Assembly (NCBI RefSeq): GCF_949628265.1
Contig: NC_088789.1
Location: forward strand, 7,804,886 to 7,868,885
Reading direction: 5' to 3'
DNA: 64,000 bases
Source: Cloeon dipterum
Taxonomy: Eukaryota; Arthropoda; Insecta; Ephemeroptera; Baetidae
A program made the position numbers and the translations under genes. The notes below the pieces were generated by a model. It was not told the origin of the DNA and searched no databases. It saw nothing but the letters and a program-made list of their open reading frames with translations. Positions 25,205-39,000 of the stretch are shown piece by piece; positions within the stretch are counted from its first letter, which is position 1; every line of letters begins with the position of its first letter.

Positions 25205-25316
25205 CCTGGCTTTTTTGTATTTTTGACCTTGTGGCTGAATCACGACGGCTGGCGGCTAGCCACGTGACCCAATGTAAACCAGCTGGCGCGGCGCAGCGCG
25301 GGAGACCTATATCGAA
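25205..25316. mobile_element. MITE-like element, copy 2 (right half clear)
   Basis: It shares CGGCTGGCGGCT, CCACGTGACCCAA, CTGGCGCGGC and the terminal GAGACCTATA with the element in the ST13 intron, in the same order and spacing. The left terminus is not well defined. It ends about 90 bp upstream of the zinc-finger start codon at 25405, so it sits in that gene's promoter, 5' UTR or 5' intron. Confidence 0.5.
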
Positions 25317-25404
25317 AATATTTTGGATACCGATAAAATCAAGAAACACTCAAAAATTGGTATCATCATAAATTATATTTCAAAGAAGTCGATTTTGTTG
25401 CAGA

Positions 25405-26043
25405 ATGAAAGCTGAGAAGTTTCTGGCTTGCAATAATTGCGGAGCGTTATTTCCGACGATTTACAATTGCAGACGCCACATCAAGAATATCCACCGTCCG
25501 AAAGAGCAGGCCAACGCGAACGCACCGTCCGTGATGCCCATTCCTCCTCGGCCAAAAAAGATAATTGTACCTCTCGCTTGCCAAGAGCTTTCAAATACTT
25601 ACGCAGCTGAAATAGAAAAGGCCTCTCTCGACGCGCATATCGCCAACAACGCGAGGCGTAGCCGGCGCCTACGGAAATCCCTTCCGTTCGGACAACTGGC
25701 CTTCGAGAATTTAATAGACGTGAACACTCAATTATACCACAATAGACATGTTTTCTTTGAAATTGAGTTTTCCAACCCAAAATTTCCGGCGATAGCGCAA
25801 GTGAATTGCGAACAGAAGCGCAGCAAGGACGCTTCAGTCCCAACGTTTAAGTGTGCCAATGCTAAGTGCAACATTACTTTCCCTTGTGTCTATTCCCTGA
25901 ACATGCATATGGAATCGAGGAATTGTGTAGCAAAAGTTTCCATACCAGACAGTTCTCTAGATTTGACGCAGCCCAGTGTTGGTGAAATGGAAAGCCAAAA
26001 TGTGTCGATGTTTGCTGCAGCGCTCGGCTTGATGCCGACGTAA
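25405..26043 (+). CDS. Small C2H2-type zinc-finger protein
   Basis: A single coding exon of 212 residues; the specific gene is not recognised. Finger 1 is C-x2-C-x12-H-x4-H near the N-terminus (CNNCGALF to HIKNIH, residues 9-30). Finger 2 near residue 150 is atypical, C-x4-C-x12-H-x5-C (CANAKC to HMESRNC), with Cys replacing the last His. Between them is a basic, Arg-rich stretch (NARRSRRLRKS) that may be a nuclear localisation signal. The start ATG follows a good acceptor (ttttgttgcag) by one base, so a non-coding or further coding 5' exon is likely. A polyadenylation signal AATAAA is at 26063-26068, 20 bases after the stop. Probably a nuclear nucleic-acid-binding protein; the target is unknown. 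Confidence 0.75.
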   Translation: MKAEKFLACNNCGALFPTIYNCRRHIKNIHRPKEQANANAPSVMPIPPRPKKIIVPLACQELSNTYAAEIEKASLDAHIANNARRSRRLRKSLPFGQLAFENLIDVNTQLYHNRHVFFEIEFSNPKFPAIAQVNCEQKRSKDASVPTFKCANAKCNITFPCVYSLNMHMESRNCVAKVSIPDSSLDLTQPSVGEMESQNVSMFAAALGLMPT

Positions 26044-28931
26044 CTGTCTTTCAGTTTGTGGAAATAAATCTTTTATCTCTATGAAAGTATCATTTTTTAG
26101 TCATCTGCCCTAACTTAATTTAATGATGTTCTGCCCAGATATAATTTATTGGTAAATATAATTTAATAATGGTAAAAACTGTTTGATATGTTTAGACGAT
26201 GCAGTAAACAACAAAACCATATTTTTACAAAATGCCAAAGTTTTAAGTCAAACTTTCAATGTGTTCCTAAAAAAGGATTATTTGAACCAATGAAATGAAT
26301 TTTCTTGAAGAAATAGTGGCGTGTTACACTCGCAACATCAAATGCGTTCTATTTTAAGGCTATCTTGTTTTAGTGGAATCCTGTAGCGGTTTATGGAACT
26401 CATCAATATTCCCGAATCCAGTTGTCATAACTTGTAAATTGCACACGAATTTAAGAATAGTTGCCATGTTCAGCTGAACAAGCACCAGCCGATTATTCTT
26501 TGGAGTTTGCTGGAATTTTGAAATTTTGCTCTTTGATAAAAAAAATAACTTGCATATTATAATAGCCATGTTTATATGGCAAATTGCCGTGTTGTTCGTG
26601 ATAACATAGACAGTAGATATATATAATTGTGGCCTGAAAGAGAAATAACACTGCTTTCGTTCACGCAAAAGTGACCTCTCCGCTAATTAAAGGTCTCGTC
26701 ATTTCACGCGCAACCGTTAACAAAGGAAAAAGTGTGTGTGCGCGCACGTTATTTTCTTTCTTATTCAATCGCATTCTTTACATTATTAGTAATTGTTTTA
26801 GTAATTAAATAACAATAATAAATTCCTCTACAAATGGGAGAAGGGTGAAGGAACTTGCTGAAAAGAGCGATGCAATAAATGACACATCACGAAATGATAA
26901 ATTTTCTTTCGGCCGAACGGAATCAAAAGGCTCACCTAATGGTATCAGCCGCAGACCATCTGTGTGTGTTTCTAGCAAATTAAAATAGCTGCGACGTAAT
27001 CCGAGCTTTTTATTTGTGCATATTTGCTTGCTGCGGGAGAGACGCGTTCCGGCAAAAAGTGCAATGTCACGCTTTTGCATGCAGGACTTGTCAACATGCT
27101 GTTATAAAGCTGCCTTTCTACACGAAACATTTAATTTTTGTAAAAATAAAAGGTCACACCATAAAAATATTTGTTTAAGCATAGAAATCTATATTCAAGT
27201 ACATTTAACTTAAAGAATTTTTAATTTCGTCTTTTTTCAGATAAGGTAAAATTCAAATTAAAAATTTGAAACAGTGATTACAAATTAGAATTATTGGAAT
27301 TGCTGTTCTGTCATTAGATGCTCAAGATTTAATTTTAGTAAAAAAGTTCAATTTCCCTCTTAAACTTTAGATTAACCCGGAGATAAATTATTTCGAAGCC
27401 CTTAGAACCTTCTACAATATACACGGTTTTTTTAAACAAACCAAAATATTTGTGTGAAAAAGAATGTTCATTTAACATGAGAAAATCCGGAGCATGTGAA
27501 TAACAATTATTTGTTATAATTCTGCAATCAAACGTACTAGAAATTAAAGCGCTTCTTATCTCGATAGCGAATTAAAATTTATATTTTTAAGTTTCCATAT
27601 TAAGCACGTAGCTTTAATGATTATAATTATACTTTGCAACAATTCGCACCCTAATTGCCAATTCTCCGAATAAAATTCAGCAATTAATATGATTAAAGCT
27701 CATGTCCAACATCTGTCTTTTTAATCCCGAACCAGCGAAACACAAAGCGTCTGAAATAACTGTTGGTTAGATAATTTCTCAATTTCGCTTGGATCGTGTG
27801 TTCATAGTAAGCGCTACATACTCGAGGACTAATTATTTCACGGCACAAATCCTCTTCTTCTCATTCCTGCGGAGAACATGTGTTGTCATTGTCCCAAATG
27901 AGAACAAAAGGCCGCCGTACATAAAACGTCGTGTTGGAAACAAAAGTAAAATTCCTCGCACCGAGAATAAATCATTGCTCTCCCACGGCGGGAAATGTGT
28001 TAGAAAGAGTGAAAAATACAAACACGCACTGGAAAGCTCCCACGCAGAAATTATTTTCGCGTGTTCTCCAGTGCTCTTGATTTAATTGCTCGCGCTGCGA
28101 GTTAGAAAGTGATGACCGCGCTGTACCGGTCAGACGGAAAAAGTTGTGTGTTTTAATTGCACCCGCGCAGTGAGATATGACGAGCAAGCCAGAGAAAGAA
28201 AAAAAGAGAAACCGGAAGCGGCGAAGTTGTGTTGATATTGCTCTTATCTGCCGCCACGAGGAACGCTTTTGCTTTTACTTTTCGGATTATAAGAGTGCCC
28301 GAGCTAATGCGCCTCTTCAAGAATTGACAACAAGCTGCTTGACCCTATTACCTGATTAATTAGATGCATTTCAGAGTATCGATCGGTCTACTTTTGCAAA
28401 TTGATTTCATTGCTGTACATTAACTGACCAACTAATCGCTCTTCAAATGTAAATAGCCTTCTCTTTTGATTTATCGACTTGGAGACCACAAGATATTGTA
28501 ACGTTGTGGTAGCAGAATTGTGCGGTCGGCAGCAGCAAAATCCATTGTGAAATAATTCTATTGATAGCATAAATTAACGAAGCCATTTTATAGCCACAAA
28601 GAACCGTGTAACAAAAATTGTAATAAGTTATAAACAAGCTAAAAGGGCTATAGAAGACTGAATCCGCTGCAAACGGATGTGTCTGTCTCCCCACTCATCA
28701 CTGCCAACCCAGGCATTATTAACAAGATAATTCTGAAAAGTATGCAACCTGCTTGGCATGACTGCTACGCACGTTGCGTCAAACGAACGTTGTGCAGTGA
28801 GATTCTGTTCTCACATATATAAAAATTATCTTTATCCGCAATGGATTTATAAGGAATATGAGCATAAGGCTAGACCGGGAGCATATATTTTTTAAGATGT
28901 TTAGTAGGAAAATAAAATCTCAAGGTGGATT

Positions 28932-29095
28932 GATATATTTTTCAAGATTGTAGGATTGTGCGGCCAGGAAATTGAAATATCACTAAATTTTGGCAATGGT
29001 GGTGGATAAATTTTGTTGTTAATCTCTTTCACTCTGCATAAAATTATTTATACCTATATTTCAATTTCCTAGCCATGCAATCTTGAAAATATATC
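28932..29095. repeat. Fold-back repeat, arms of about 40-48 bp
   Basis: The arm at 28932-28980 (GATATATTTTTCAAGATTG, then GGCCAGGAAATTGAAATAT) matches the reverse complement of 29056-29095 (GATATATTTTCAAGATTG, then GGCTAGGAAATTGAAATAT). Only the middle differs, by a few bases and a short indel. The loop is about 75 bp. It would form a long hairpin if transcribed; a fold-back or MITE relic is the simplest reading. Confidence 0.7.
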
Positions 29096-32000
29096 TCATT
29101 TATCTGGATTTTTTCCTTTTTAACATTTGAAAACTCACATAACATATTTACGTTATTTTAACACTTACATTAAATCTTAAAACTATTTTCCACTTCATAT
29201 ACATATATGCGATTAATTGTTTACGGAGAGTTGATTTTACTGTTCATTGGGTCAAAAGATTGAAATTAATGTACTAATGTTATCAATATTTTTATAGTTT
29301 TTCTATACATACCGATGAAAGGCACCTTACTGTTTTGTAAAGGTTGATTTCGCTAGTCCTCTAGTTGAATTCTGTGGTAGAACCACAAGATTAAACAGCA
29401 TGGTTGTATATGCTTGTTTACTTTCACAATCAGTCAAATATATACATATATTAATGTATCATAGTCAAAGTAAAAATCAAAAGCACGTGAGGAAGGGCGA
29501 CACCTGAGACAAACAAGTTAGCTATAAGACATCCTGTTCAAGAGGACTAAGCAGAAGTAAGCGCAGGTATGATTCGATATAATGCTAAATAAATTAAGAT
29601 TTATATTTGTAGACAAAGTGCTCACAATATTTGCAAAGCACAAAAACCGGTTCATTACATATAGCTTATCTAAAAATCAGATAAATATTTGGTAAAGGTG
29701 GATTTATTAGAGCGTAACAAAATTGGCAATAACTAATGATAACTCAATGGCTCACAGTCACAATTAAAATAATACGTTATAAAGAGAGTTTTACACGTTA
29801 TGCATAAAATAAAATAAAACTTGTAAAATAACCCCTTGTTATTCTTTTGAAAAAAAAATACGAAATTGGAATTTCATTACGCATATGGCAAACGATTAGT
29901 GCTAATTTCGCTGCAACAAGTATAATTCCATATAATCACAGAACGGAGTACCTATTTTAGATTTAATCTCTCTTTTATACCTTGTTTGTCAATATACATA
30001 TTCCTCATATTATTATTTAATGCCACATGTTTGAAGTAATTTAATTTCGGGTTATTCAGGTAATCTCCAACAAAGCATTAATATTGAAACATCTTTCATG
30101 AAAAATTGACTTGCTATCACTTTACATCAGGTGAAATGCGATTGCTAGAAGAACAAAAATAACTTAATATGAACTATTGTTAAATTCAATATCTACAATG
30201 TTTGTTTCCCAATTAATGTATTATGATGAATGCAGCGGAAGCAATTAATTGTCGGCACAACAATTATCTTCAAACTAAATGTAAACCAAAAATTAGTATA
30301 TACGTGAACTATAATCTTACTTGGTCTCATGGCCTCACAAAAAGCAAAAGTGAATCCTTTTCCCAAACGAGACGTCAGCCCAGGGCTGAAAATTGTTTGA
30401 TGACTGCACTGCGTATCCTCTGTTTGACAAGCGGCATGAACTGCACTGCACGGAGGCCGATTGAAAACTAAATAGAATCACACGTCCAAGCGTCATGGTC
30501 CATCAATCAACATCCCCGACCATGCAGTAAATGCAGTGTAGTCGTAAAAATTAATCGTTGCTGCGAGTGTGAAATGCGAATCTCGCTCATTCCCCGGCCA
30601 GATCGGTCAATTTCTCTTTCTCGAGTCATCGCGCGCACCGAAAAGTTGTTTACAAACGTGTATTAATAATTTCCATTCGAGTGTGTGTAAGGGCATATAT
30701 GCGATGCATAAAATGGACCACGCGAGCAGCATCTGGCGAAACGAGAAAGAGCAGAGAGACTTTCCCTCTTCTGAACGCACACGCCGCCGATTCCTCGTTG
30801 CTCGATCTCTCTATGTGGAGCATCTCGTTTTGCCCCACTTTGTCCTCTCGCGCGTCCGTCACTTTTAAATTCATTTCCCACTCGCTGCGCGTTTATTGCC
30901 TTTTTTAATAAACCGATCCCGCATTAGGCTCACTTTACACCACCTTGTGAACGTTTTTATCCGTTTATTCATTTTTACAGCCGGCTTGATTGATGCCCCC
31001 GTCGAGAGGTGATGCCGATACAATTTCCATTGGTGTCTAGTTCACATACGACCAGGGGACTATCATTTGATCGAGAGGCAGAAGTCCGACAAGTTTCCTC
31101 AGCCTTATAGCTCCTTTTTTATCGGAATTTATACTTTTATGGTTGAAAGTTTTTATGTGAAAGTGAGGAAAAAGATTTTGAGTTGAAGCGAGTGACATTT
31201 CTTGGGCGTTTCAACTTTTTCTCTTTTCAAGCTTTATTACGTGCATCACACGCACGATCAGCGAAGTTAATAGTGAATCGTTTTGAAATTGTTTATGCAG
31301 CTATAAGCCAATAACAAATAAAACCAAAACTCGATTAACTTTTCTAACGATTATTGCACTTTCCCTGAACCCTATATTAGTGATTTTTTTATTAAAAATG
31401 AATGATTTTTAATTAAAAAATCACATGAGATGATCAAGTGTCTCTTTGTTACATTTTCCTAAATTTTAAACTTCGTCATACTTGAAATTATTAATTTTAG
31501 CATTATATATCGGGATTGTAAAATGTATATTTTAAAACAGGTGCATTGAATTATTACGGCTATTTTAAACTTGTTATGAAATCCGAAAGGAAGGAAAGAA
31601 AAGTATCTCTGCTATTTTTATTCGTTTTTTTTCTTTTGGGTGCAACAATAAGTTAATTTTTTCATAAGCCAAAATTAAATGTGCAGCCCTTGGTGGATTG
31701 TTTATGTGTATTTCAGTTTTTTGTATTAATGTCTTGCTCCGCTGGAATTCATGGTTTATGTTGCCCTAATTGATACATTTCCTCGCATCACCATATTATT
31801 TATTTGTCTTTTGAATTATTCTCACTATAAAAAATCTCTGCTCTGTTGCCGAGCTCGTTCAGCCGCATGAGCGCACCAGTCAATAACTCCTTCAAGGAGT
31901 TGGCTGGGCTTGTAACTTTTTTGCTTAAGTAAAAAATTCTCATTGAAGCTCATGAATCGCAACCAGCAGCCGAAAATATGTTTAGCATGACAGTTCTGGA

Positions 32001-34550
32001 AAAATAAACAGCTTACTACACACCGACGAAGCTGCATTTAATTTCAACTGAAAAATTATAATACTCTCGTGTGTGTTTTATACCTTCATTGGCATGGATT
32101 AACAATAATAAGTAAAGTTTAGTTTCTGACAATTAATACAGTTATTGTTTGAGCTATGAATTTTGAAATTTTCAATTTTTAAATTCTTATCGAAATATGC
32201 TGTAGTTACCATATTACAAACTATAGGGATGAATTAATTTTATTACGATAATCACTATCGCGTGTTGTTAAATCTTTGTCAGTCTTTCAAGCATAAATAT
32301 GATTTATTAGCTCTGTGTATTATTCTTCTTAATGTGAGAATAAACATAAAATATACATTGAGAAACAGCAATTCCCAAGTCATTATAAATTTGTTGAAAT
32401 CATTTGAAAGTGAATTAAGCACTTTATGTTCAATTTCAAGGCTTTCGCAATTCATTTTGATGTTGTCTCATTAACACCAAGAAACAAGTCTGGCGATTTG
32501 TTTACAATTTAGTCGGATTCATTCTCCGGACCATTACGTACGTGACCAACGAGTTTGGTATCATTCCGATTGAGCTATACGCGACGAACCGTTTAGCAAA
32601 TGGACACGTTTACTGATTGTTTTCATTAAAAGTGACATCCCATTAAATCACTTTGCCGACTCCGAAAACACGCGAGCCCGCGACACCTAGAACCAGAATA
32701 GACACTCCTGATTTTTATCTCGGCACTCGACTCGAAAATCAGGTTCGGCAGACGAAATGGAGAAGGAAAGCAAATAAACATAATCTTTAGCCCACATGTT
32801 TTGCGAGAAAGTGGCTAGCAAATTTCTGTCGTACATGCATTTTCTCACTCTAACCTTTCGTCTCCTTTCGCTCTCAGCCGGTCGAAATTTTCACGCTCTA
32901 CTTAAACGCCAAAGTGGCGGCGATTTGGAAAATCGTTCGCAGCAGAGTTTATACCAAGGCAATTTAATTCCTCTCCTTGCTTGACCGGAGCATTGGAAAA
33001 AGACACGGCTACGGCGGCGAATTGAAAGAAAGAAAGAAATTGCGACGAAAGCGTGGCAATCAAGCTGGCTGACCTTGCCCTTGCCAATTTTGTCCCTTTG
33101 GCTGATTTCACTTTTGAATGTCTCTGCCGCCGCGGCTGATTAAAATAAAAGCCAAAGGAGAAACCCGCGCTGACCTCAGCACCGACCCGCCGAGTTTCTC
33201 GTTTGTTTCGTGGGTGCGCGCCCATACAAGAGATATAGAGAAAGAGGATTGGGAAAAACACGTGTCGGCTCAGCCGGTGCACACAGATCAATTTTATTCA
33301 GGCTTTGTTCACCGACAGCTGGGCGGATCCGCAAATCCGGTCGTAATTTTCACTTTTATGTATCCAGCGGCAGTGAAACCCCGAACCCAGATTTGGCACC
33401 GGTATTGCTCCACATCTGCTTATTCATCACGTGGAGTGCATGCACCGAGAGTGATTTAATTAGCAATGCTCTCCCGTCGACGGGTAATTGCGTGAATATG
33501 CTCACAAAGTGTACGTTGTCAGCCGGTTATGAGGTAGGATGGTGATTGATTAATGAGAGCTTCTATTTATTACGGGCCCGACGTCTCATTAGCACATATT
33601 TCTTTAAATGGCTAATTTGGATGATGGTAGCATTGTGTTAATGCAGATTATCAGAGCAGCTAATAGGCGTAAAAAGTATTTCAAAGGGCGATCGAAGCGT
33701 GGAAAATCAAAGCTGTAATTAAAACACGAATTAATAATGAATTTAGTCCCAAACAAATTATGCCAATGATTTGGGCCTCCATTAAATAAATATTTATTTA
33801 AGACGGTTATAAGCACGGAAAATTTAAAACCACGATTCATAGAACTATACTGTTCATCAAAAGCCTTAGTGATTTATTTGTAATGACCTTGACAATAAAT
33901 CACGACGGAGGGGAAAGTGTCACAGTGACAAATTCAGCAATTAACGTCCTGAAGATTCAAATGAGCCGTATAATTTGTACATTTATCCGGCTGAACGCCA
34001 CTATTGATACTATTTTTAGGTCAGAGGAGGTAGTAAAAAGCAGACGACAGACCGTCTTCTGCCTCTTGAAATCTGGCTAGCTCTTTCGAAACTGAAATGT
34101 GCATCCGGATCACATATGGGTGTATATTATAATATTGAAGCAGCTTGAGAGCGAGAGAAAGAGAAAACAAATCTGAGCATTTCATGTCCGCGGGGTTCAA
34201 TTGGTCAACAGCCGAATTTTAAGGTCAAGCAGGGGAAATTCGGGCAGGAGAGAATGATTTTCACTGCGTACAAATACGCATAAACAAAAAGTGACACCGC
34301 AAATTACATATTCGTGTTTTGAGGAAGGAATAACAACAGGTGGCTTTGTTTTCTGCTTCGTGTTTTTGGCGTTGTGTGCCACATTGTGCGCTCAATATGG
34401 AAATGCACGATTATGCCGTAAATTTTCAATTTCGCGGCTGAATCAAACGCGTGGCTCAGAGTTTAGGCATACGCGGATTCTACATCGGCACCTGCCCCAT
34501 TTTTTCGTCCTTGCCTGAGCGCCGTCAATGCGTAACGAACGGAGCAGAGC

Positions 34551-34554
<4 letters not shown>

Positions 34555-34582
<28 letters not shown>
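34555..34582. repeat. GA microsatellite
   Basis: An uninterrupted run of about 14 GA units. Confidence 0.95.
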
Positions 34583-34584
<2 letters not shown>

Positions 34585-36099
34585 ATAACGGCTTGCAATA
34601 TTCACTAAAATTAGCCAGATTAACTCGTTCGCCGAGTGCTGCTGGCAGCGGGAGAGCCGGCACATTTTTACACCGGTCAAAAATGTATCATTTTTCTCGA
34701 CACCCGGAACAAAATACAGCTGAAAGTGCACGCGCGCGAGGGAAACCAGGGTAACAAACGGGAGTGATAAAAACATGCTCAAAATTTGGTTTGTCGCGAA
34801 ATTGGCTCATTTGGAGCAGCGAAATCGCGGAGGAAGTTGTAAATACACAGCTTCCTTGGGAACACCGCAGAATTAATTCGGGCATGGTGCAACGGCGGAG
34901 GCTGTTTATGGTTGCGTGCTGTAAAAATATAAATTCCAGGATAATGAGAGGAGAGAAAAATCGCATCCGATCAAATTAGAAGAAGCTATTGCCCATGAAG
35001 CAGAGGTACAAGTGTTCGATACTAATCTCGGTCAATATGGCCAGGTCCTAATCACTATATTCGGGCTTTAAAAAGCGGTACAAATCGAGACGTGTTATTT
35101 TCATATTTAGTCTGCCATGAATGTTTGATCAAACCGACTTCCAATAATTTTTATGTGTCATAAAAAAATTTCACTTCTTCGAAGTGAAATGGATTAGCTT
35201 ATCTGTTCAGCGTTGAAAGACCTTTAGAATGCAAGAGGAATCCGCATTAAGGTTATCTTCAAACTAACTGCAGAAGAAACCTTGCAACATTCCTAATAGA
35301 CCACGCACACATGCAGGCGTTGAACTCTCCTTGACTGTCAATATTGGGTGATAAAGCAAGCGTCTTGCCAAGAACAAGTGGAGCAGACGGCCGATTGCCA
35401 AGACAGCAGGGGACAAAAGGAGCGTTCTGTTGGCGCGAGACGACGAATTCTCTCATGGGCAGCGCGGGAATTCGTGCCATAAATAACGTAAGTCCCTAAT
35501 AGGTCCGCCAGCTTCCAAGAATTACGTAAAATAAGCAAAACGGAACTTTTCTACCACATAGATTTGCATTAAATTACAGTAAAAACGGTTTGAAAACATT
35601 TGAAGAAGTGTTAAGATGTGCCATACAGTGCTGAATATATTAAACACACTATTAGGAGACACACTGCATTAATTTCAACAGTCTGATTTATTTTTTTTTT
35701 TTAAATATATGTCTTATTCGTTTCAATGAACTGATATGTAAAAGAACAGTATTCATGAAAACATATATATAATGTTTGAATTTATTGCTCTCAAGGTAAA
35801 AGTACACACGTGTGTTGAACAAGTAAAATAAAATATTACTGTGGCTTACTCGTTGTCATTGAGCTATAAGCTATAACAAAGCTAAATCCCAACGATCCAA
35901 ATAATTTTTGGAAATTAATTTTTAAATACGGTATATAGTGTGCATTAATTCATGGGTTTATTCAGCACAAAATTCGAAACCTTTTCCCAATGCCCTAATT
36001 AATTTTTAAAACAATCAGTCATAGATTTAATTTAAGGTAAACGGTTTTAAAATAAAAAATCATTTGAGAGACCAAGAGGACAGTTTCTATTGTGCCTAC

Positions 36100-39000
36100 C
36101 TTGTTCGTAAAGCGTATCCAAACTGAAGTCTGCGGAGGCGAGGGACGGATTGGCCGTGGCCAAGCACTCAAAACACACGTTGCGATTGTCAGGAAGATGC
36201 CGACTGCCGGCTTGGTGCTGCGTGGTCCGCCTGGCGCGACCTTTCCTCAGCGGCCGCTGGTGGTGGTCACCTGTGGTGGCGGAGGAAGAAGAAGCTGCTG
36301 GGAGGCGGCTCGCGCTGCAACACCCGCCGCCGCCTCTGCCGCCGTACAGCAGAAACTTTCCAGCTGACATACATTCGCCGCTGCCAGCCCCGCCAGAGCG
36401 CACCTTTCGCCCTCGACTCCGCGGCGGCTGCCCTTTTCTCTCACTTTTTCCCAGGGTATACTACACAAGAGGAAAGCGACCTGCCGCACGCAGATGCCCA
36501 AATACGAATGCCGCAACGTCGAGCATGTGAAAGAGGCAACGAATGATGAATTTACGCACCAATGAACCAGCAAGCTCTCTTCCGAAAGCTGTGACGCGGA
36601 TGCATATCTTTGTTCTTGCTGTGCATGCATTGCTATGTTTATTGTTCCCTGCCGAAGAATTAGGCAGCCAAATTCGAAACGCTCTGCCTGTTGCCGTCCC
36701 GCCGAGTTGCTTTTCCAAAAGAGACTAGCTCTCGTTTTGTGTCTGATTAATCGTTGTTTGGCCGCTTCTTGCTTTGGTGGTCTCGTCGTAGAAAATAATG
36801 ATAAGAACACACAAAATTTAAATTCCTATCATCTTCCTTCGTGGATGGCTTGATCATTTAGTCTGCTGGCACAAAAACTTGTTTCTTCGTTTCGTGCGGA
36901 CAGTAACCAGAGCTTATGAAAAAAAGCCTTTCGAGGAGAGTGCCCCGGGCCAACTTGTGAAACTAGTTTAACAGCACCAATTAACAAAGCAGCTGATTAT
37001 TTATTTGTTTTAAACCTGCTTAGTTCATTTAAAGATAAACTCACCACGAAAGATGAGTTCATTTTTAAAAGTCTAGACAGCAATTGTCTAAATTCGTGCC
37101 ATTTTGACACCTGTATATTCAAGAGAAAAACTGCAGTGCTTGAAGGAATCCTAATGCACGCATGGGCCTGCCTTTAGCTGTAAAAGGCAAAGAAGTTACA
37201 CGCCCAGTGGCCTATCCGCTTTTATCGTCCTCATCTATCTGCCTGAGATAGTTTCACGAGCGCCGAAATTACATTTTGATGAGAGAACCTGACAAAAAAG
37301 TCATGCAACGTACGTGCGGTTGGCGCATGAAAGTTTTTGTCGTAGACACGTAGAGCAAATAAACAGAGCTAGCTCTGCACCTATCCTCGTATTCTTTTCA
37401 TTCAATCAGCAGCTTTTGTGGTAAAATAATTTGCACGCGGACTGTGAGAACCGTGGCATTCAGTGCATAAAAGTTTATCAATGCGCCAAAGCGTTCGGCG
37501 CGCCAGCTAAACTGAATAAATAAACTGTTATGTGTGTATAGATAGCTTTCTGATCTTCACCGCGTCTCCCCACCGTGCGCAGCGCATTTCAAATGCATTT
37601 TTTGCGCAGTTACGCCAGAACAAAGGGCTTTTATTAAAATGGGGGAGAGGAGAAGATGCTCATTGTATATATCAATTTCTCTGGTAAAAGCGCATTTCGC
37701 CATAATTCACCTTTGGCTCCTCACGATTGGCAAGGGCCGTGACTCGCGGCTAATCGGCGCTGTTTGTGCCTTTTTATCTCATTGTTGGGAAATTATTACT
37801 TTTTGTACGTTATGCATTTTGTGTTTCGACATGCGCTTGCTTTCGTCAAAGGAAAGCAAGCGAAGATCGCTCTTTTGATCTTGGTCAATAGACAATTATC
37901 GCCACTTTCTGTCAGCGCGCCGTTTCCACTCCATCCATCTTCTCTCGAGTTCATAATCAAATTTCACGCTTTGATTTGCCCGACCGTTCGTTTCACTTGA
38001 GATTTTAGCCATGGGTGGTTTGCGCTGAGTGTGTAACCTCCTTGGATAAAAGAAAGCCAAAAGGAGCAACGAAAGTGAGTGATAAAACTGTCACTAGAAA
38101 AGGATCTTAATTTGCGTTTGCGTTACACGGATGACAGATAGTCTTGATATTATTTATTTATTTTAAAATAATTTAATTGCAACCCAGAAAAAACTTGGAT
38201 ACTGAAATTTGCGATATCTGAAAAATATGTATGCAGGGACAATTGAAACAGTATTTTATACTTTTGGCGATACCCAGCAGTTTTTTCCCTCCTTAACAAA
38301 CTCGCAATACCCTAAAGAGCCCTGCATAACCGTTGTAAGTACATTTGAAACTAAATCGAAGTTTAAACCAAATAACAAGATCAGACCAGAGTTTAAGAGA
38401 TTTATATAATGAAAATGATTCTAATTACAAAATGAGAAACACAGCATAAAGAGACACAAAAATTGATATTTGTTATTTGGAGGAAAATAAAAAATAGCAC
38501 TATAATTAAATAACTGCAAAAAACGGCGGATCGAATTTAATTTTTTAAAATATAAAAGTTTTCTTTAATATTGGGCAACTTTAAGACAGCATTAATACAG
38601 TTTTTTATTCCCACGGCAGAGGGCACTTCCTATTCAAAAAGCCTAAAGTGATTAAATCACACCTTTCGTATAGCTGCTAGCTTATAGAAAGGTCGCGTGC
38701 CTTGGCGTTAAAAGGTCGCTGATTGTGAGTGGCATGCACCGCTACCTGCGGATATTTCAGCTAATTTCCACAAAAAGTTTTCAGGGTCACCGTCGTTAGT
38801 GTCCAGCTATGAGCATTATTTACACTTCTTTTGCGAAATCCCAATCAATACCGCTAACTGTACTCTGCCATGCTGACCGACATTTTGCCCATTCATATAT
38901 TGCTATTGCGACATTGCAGCGCACCTCAAACTCCGCGCTTTAGTATTCTGAAGTCGGCGCGAAACTCATTTCCGCGCTCTAACCAGCGAATTTAATATTC

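Larger units (their letters stand above)
26069..36099. other. 10-kb gene-poor region
   Basis: AT-rich DNA with no exon I can support. It may in part be the downstream intron of the unrecognised minus-strand gene whose exons lie at 36100-40607. Visible items are a fold-back repeat at 28932-29095, a GA microsatellite at 34555-34582, and scattered short open frames without splice-site or family support. Confidence 0.4.

Noticed and set aside
31836..31996. Candidate terminal exon on the minus strand (NCHAKHIFGCWLRF start)
   Set aside because: It has a good acceptor, but its phase does not fit the exon at 36100-36270 and no family is recognisable.
32512..32585. tRNA-like sequence on the minus strand with an A-box (TAGCTCAATCGG)
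   Set aside because: The D stem does not pair, the anticodon loop is five bases and there is no canonical T loop or B-box.
33118..33545. Overlapping plus-strand open frames of 111-113 codons
   Set aside because: Two overlapping frames without codon bias, domain or splice support.
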